Shown: piece after piece, positions 61,992 through 64,000 of the stretch | Layout of the letters: each line of letters opens with the position of its first letter | Position numbering within the stretch: the first letter of the stretch is position 1 | Origin: Albidovulum sp. | GTDB lineage: Bacteria; Pseudomonadota; Alphaproteobacteria; Rhodobacterales; Rhodobacteraceae | Length of the DNA: 64,000 nucleotides | Direction: 5' to 3' | Assembly: GCA_030837785.1 (NCBI GenBank) | Contig: JAUQYA010000023.1 | Coordinates: 62,001 to 126,000 of the forward strand | The notes under the pieces: model-generated | Databases searched by the model: none | Seen by the model: only the letters and a program-made list of their open reading frames with translations | What the model was told of the DNA's origin: nothing | Translations under genes and position numbers: made by a program

Positions 61992-63170
61992 ATGCGGGCG
62001 GGACTGGTCTTTCTGGTGGCGGCCTATGTGCTGAGCCAGTTCTACCGCGCGTTCCTGGCGGTGCTGGCGCCCGTTCTTGACGCGGAGATCGGCGCGACGC
62101 CCGCCGATCTGGCGCTGTCCTCGGGCATCTGGTTCCTGGTCTTCGCGCTCATGCAGATGCCGGTGGGGGCGGCGCTCGACCGGATCGGGCCGCGCCGGAC
62201 CGTTGCGGTGCTGCTGGCGGCGGGCGGGGCGGGCGGGGCGCTCGTCTTCGCGCTGGCGGAGGGGCCCTGGGCCATCCACCTGGCGATGGCGCTGATCGGG
62301 GTCGGCTGTTCGCCGGTCCTGATGGCGTCCTACTACATCTTCGCCCGGGTGTATCCGCCGGCGGTCTTCGGAACGCTCGCCGGCGCGACGATCGGCGCGG
62401 GCTCGCTCGGCAACATCCTCGGCGCGGCACCGCTGGCGGCGCTGGTCGAGGCGGTGGGCTGGCGCCCGACGCTCGTCGGGCTTGCGGTGGTCACGCTTGC
62501 AGTGGCGCTCGCGCTCGCGGTCTTCGTGCCCGATCCGGAACGGGCCGAGACGCCGGAGGCGGGGACGGGATCGGTTCTCGATCTTCTGCGGATTCCGGGC
62601 CTCTGGGCGATCCTTCTGCTGATGGCGGTCGCCTATGCGCCCGCGGCGGCGATCCGCGGGCTCTGGGCCGGGCCCTACATCGCCGATGTCTTCGCCGCCG
62701 ACGCCACGATCATCGGGCGGGTCACGCTGGTGATGGCGCTGGCGATGGTTGCAGGCAATTTCGCCTACGGTCCGCTCGACCGCCTCCTGGGGACGCGGAA
62801 GTGGGTGGTGTTCTGGGGCAACGCGCTCGCCGCCGCCTGTCTGGCCGCGCTCGCTCTCCGGCCGGACCCGGGGCTCTGGCCGGCGGCGGCGCTGCTGGCC
62901 GGACTGGGGCTTTTCGGCTCGTCCTTCCCGGCGATCATGGCCCATGCGCGGGCCTTCTTCCCGCCGCATCTCGTCGGGCGCGGCGTCACGCTGGTCAACA
63001 TGTTCGGGATCGGCGGCGCCGGCATCCTGCAATTCGCCAGCGGGCAGGTGCACCACGCCGCCGCCGATGGCGCGGCCACCGCCGGCGCGCCCTTCGCGGC
63101 GCTGTTCCTGTTCTTCCTTGTGCCGCTTCTTGCCGGTCTCGGCCTCTATCTCTTCAGCCGCGACGCCTGA
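61992..63170 (+). CDS. MFS transporter
   Basis: A 392-residue, 12-span major facilitator protein. The loop 2-3 motif reads [12 protein letters not shown], and the second half has [13 protein letters not shown] as its counterpart. Gly-rich helices 4-5 ([30 protein letters not shown]) resemble antiporter motif C regions, though no drug-efflux signature is clear. GGGGGCGGG precedes ATG 61992. Substrate unknown; placement next to adenine deaminase is suggestive only. Confidence 0.86.
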   Translation: MRAGLVFLVAAYVLSQFYRAFLAVLAPVLDAEIGATPADLALSSGIWFLVFALMQMPVGAALDRIGPRRTVAVLLAAGGAGGALVFALAEGPWAIHLAMALIGVGCSPVLMASYYIFARVYPPAVFGTLAGATIGAGSLGNILGAAPLAALVEAVGWRPTLVGLAVVTLAVALALAVFVPDPERAETPEAGTGSVLDLLRIPGLWAILLLMAVAYAPAAAIRGLWAGPYIADVFAADATIIGRVTLVMALAMVAGNFAYGPLDRLLGTRKWVVFWGNALAAACLAALALRPDPGLWPAAALLAGLGLFGSSFPAIMAHARAFFPPHLVGRGVTLVNMFGIGGAGILQFASGQVHHAAADGAATAGAPFAALFLFFLVPLLAGLGLYLFSRDA

Positions 63171-63221
63171 GGCTGGCGCGGCCGCCCCCCATCGGCTAAC
63201 CATCGCCGGGAAGGAGCGTGC

Positions 63222-64000
63222 ATGTCCCCCGCCATCCGCGACATCGAGGTGATCGCGCCGAACCTGAAACGGCGGCTGTCGGGTGTGACCGCGACGGTGG
63301 TGCGGCTGGTGCCGCTGCAGGCGAGGATGATCGGCATCGCCGCGACGGGGCCGGGCCTGCCGCCGCAGGTGCCGCATGTCCCGCTCTGGCGGATGGCCAT
63401 TCTGCCGCGGAACCGGGTCAGGGTCTGGCACGCGCGGCGCAACACCGAGATGGCGCTGGGCCTGATCCTGCGCGGGCTCTGCCGGCGGCGGCTTTCGCTC
63501 CTCTTCACCTCCGCCTCGCAGCGCCGGCACACCGGCTATACCCGCTGGCTGATCCGGCGGATGGACGGGCTGGTCGCCACATCCGAGCGGAGTGCGCGTT
63601 ACCTCGAACGCAGGCCGGCGGTGATTCTGCACGGCATCGACACCGAAGCCTTCTCGCCGCCCGCCGACCGCGCCGCGCTGCGCCGCAGGCTCGGCCTGCC
63701 CGAAGACCAGGTGATCCTCGGCTGCTTCGGCCGCATCCGCGCGCAGAAGGGGACCGATGCCTTCGTCGAGGCGGCCATCGCGGTGATGCAGGGCAGGCCC
63801 GGCGTCACCGCGATCGTCATGGGCCGCGCCACCGAGGGGCATGAGGGCTTCCTTGCCGGGTTGAAGGCGCGTGCCGTGGCGGCGGGGCTGGAGGGCCGCA
63901 TCCGCTTCCTGCCCGAGGTGCCGGTGCACGAGGTCGCCGACTGGTATCGCACGCTCGACCTCTATGTCGCGCCGCAGCGCTGGGAAGGCTTCGGGCTCAC
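63222..64000 (+). CDS. Glycosyltransferase family 4, LpcC-like (3' end outside window)
   Basis: At least 259 residues; the frame runs off the window without a stop. The N-terminus ([23 protein letters not shown]), [17 protein letters not shown] and [21 protein letters not shown] closely resemble the LpcC-type lipopolysaccharide core mannosyltransferases of alphaproteobacteria. The second half begins with [11 protein letters not shown] and [12 protein letters not shown], and the E-x7-E region (RWEGFGL) is just reached. AAGGAG (63211-63216) lies 5 nt before the start. Likely an LPS core or surface glycan sugar transferase. Confidence 0.84.
   Translation, partial: MSPAIRDIEVIAPNLKRRLSGVTATVVRLVPLQARMIGIAATGPGLPPQVPHVPLWRMAILPRNRVRVWHARRNTEMALGLILRGLCRRRLSLLFTSASQRRHTGYTRWLIRRMDGLVATSERSARYLERRPAVILHGIDTEAFSPPADRAALRRRLGLPEDQVILGCFGRIRAQKGTDAFVEAAIAVMQGRPGVTAIVMGRATEGHEGFLAGLKARAVAAGLEGRIRFLPEVPVHEVADWYRTLDLYVAPQRWEGFGL

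Overview
The window reads as chromosomal DNA of a high-GC alphaproteobacterium, most likely order Rhodobacterales (Paracoccaceae/Rhodobacteraceae). The grounds are the strongly G/C-biased third codon positions, the gene families (MocR and NCS1 catabolic operons, a Tad pilus locus, a DUF1674/SdhAF4 gene, rsmB-heparinase-purH synteny, a DUF3035 lipoprotein next to lspA, a SqrR/BigR-type ArsR repressor with TusA, an LpcC-like glycosyltransferase) and dense operons with frequent ATGA start/stop overlaps. No rRNA, tRNA, CRISPR array, insertion sequence or prophage was seen.

Layout. 1-4844 (+): the end of a polyamine-type ABC importer (two permeases), an unusual fusion of a TIM-barrel isomerase with an inositol-monophosphatase domain, and a MocR regulator. 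4841-11654 (-): a catabolic operon of ureohydrolase, two SDR dehydrogenases, a PuuE-like deacetylase, a 56-residue membrane protein, an NCS1 permease and a choline-dehydrogenase-like GMC oxidoreductase, with a divergent LysR gene (11752-12693, +). 12926-13744: dapB. 13825-15831 (-): a small accessory-looking operon of a 76-codon ORF, a uracil-DNA-glycosylase-like protein and a two-domain HTH protein, behind an AT-rich promoter; this is the best candidate for an undescribed system. 16013-27932: housekeeping genes (sdhAF4-like, rsmB, heparinase, purH, lspA, lipoprotein, paired M16 peptidases, mutL, rmuC). 27963-37992 (-): a Tad/Flp pilus locus with an embedded LuxR regulator and no secretin gene. 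38234-43400 (-): an RND efflux pump with two adaptors. 43663-46088 (+): an amino-acid-type ABC importer. 46150-48308 (+): purine nucleoside phosphorylase with an MTA/SAH-type deaminase. 48515-54001 (+): an envelope or glycan cluster (LytR_C-domain protein, secreted small protein, two glycosyltransferases, unknown protein) behind a good sigma70-like promoter. 54066-57478: a NarL-type two-component system next to two divergent secreted Asp/Gly/Ser-rich paralogues, with a shared palindrome-like motif upstream of both units. 57730-61856: SqrR/BigR-like repressor, TusA, MobA, GNAT, DUF2478 and adenine deaminase. 61992-64000 (+): an MFS transporter and a truncated LpcC-like glycosyltransferase.

How the genes may work together. 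The first 11.7 kb is devoted to uptake and breakdown of nitrogen-rich small molecules; agmatinase-family, PuuE-like and NCS1 genes in one operon suggest a guanidino or ureide-type substrate that the sequence does not name. Purine salvage appears at 46-48 kb (deaminase plus phosphorylase) and at 60 kb (adenine deaminase). The Tad locus, the glycosyltransferase cluster, the two-component system with acidic secreted proteins and the final glycosyltransferase point to surface-associated life. The tusA/arsR and mobA/DUF2478 genes point to reactive sulfur sensing and molybdenum cofactor metabolism. Functions are inferred from motifs and family resemblance read by eye; no database search was possible.
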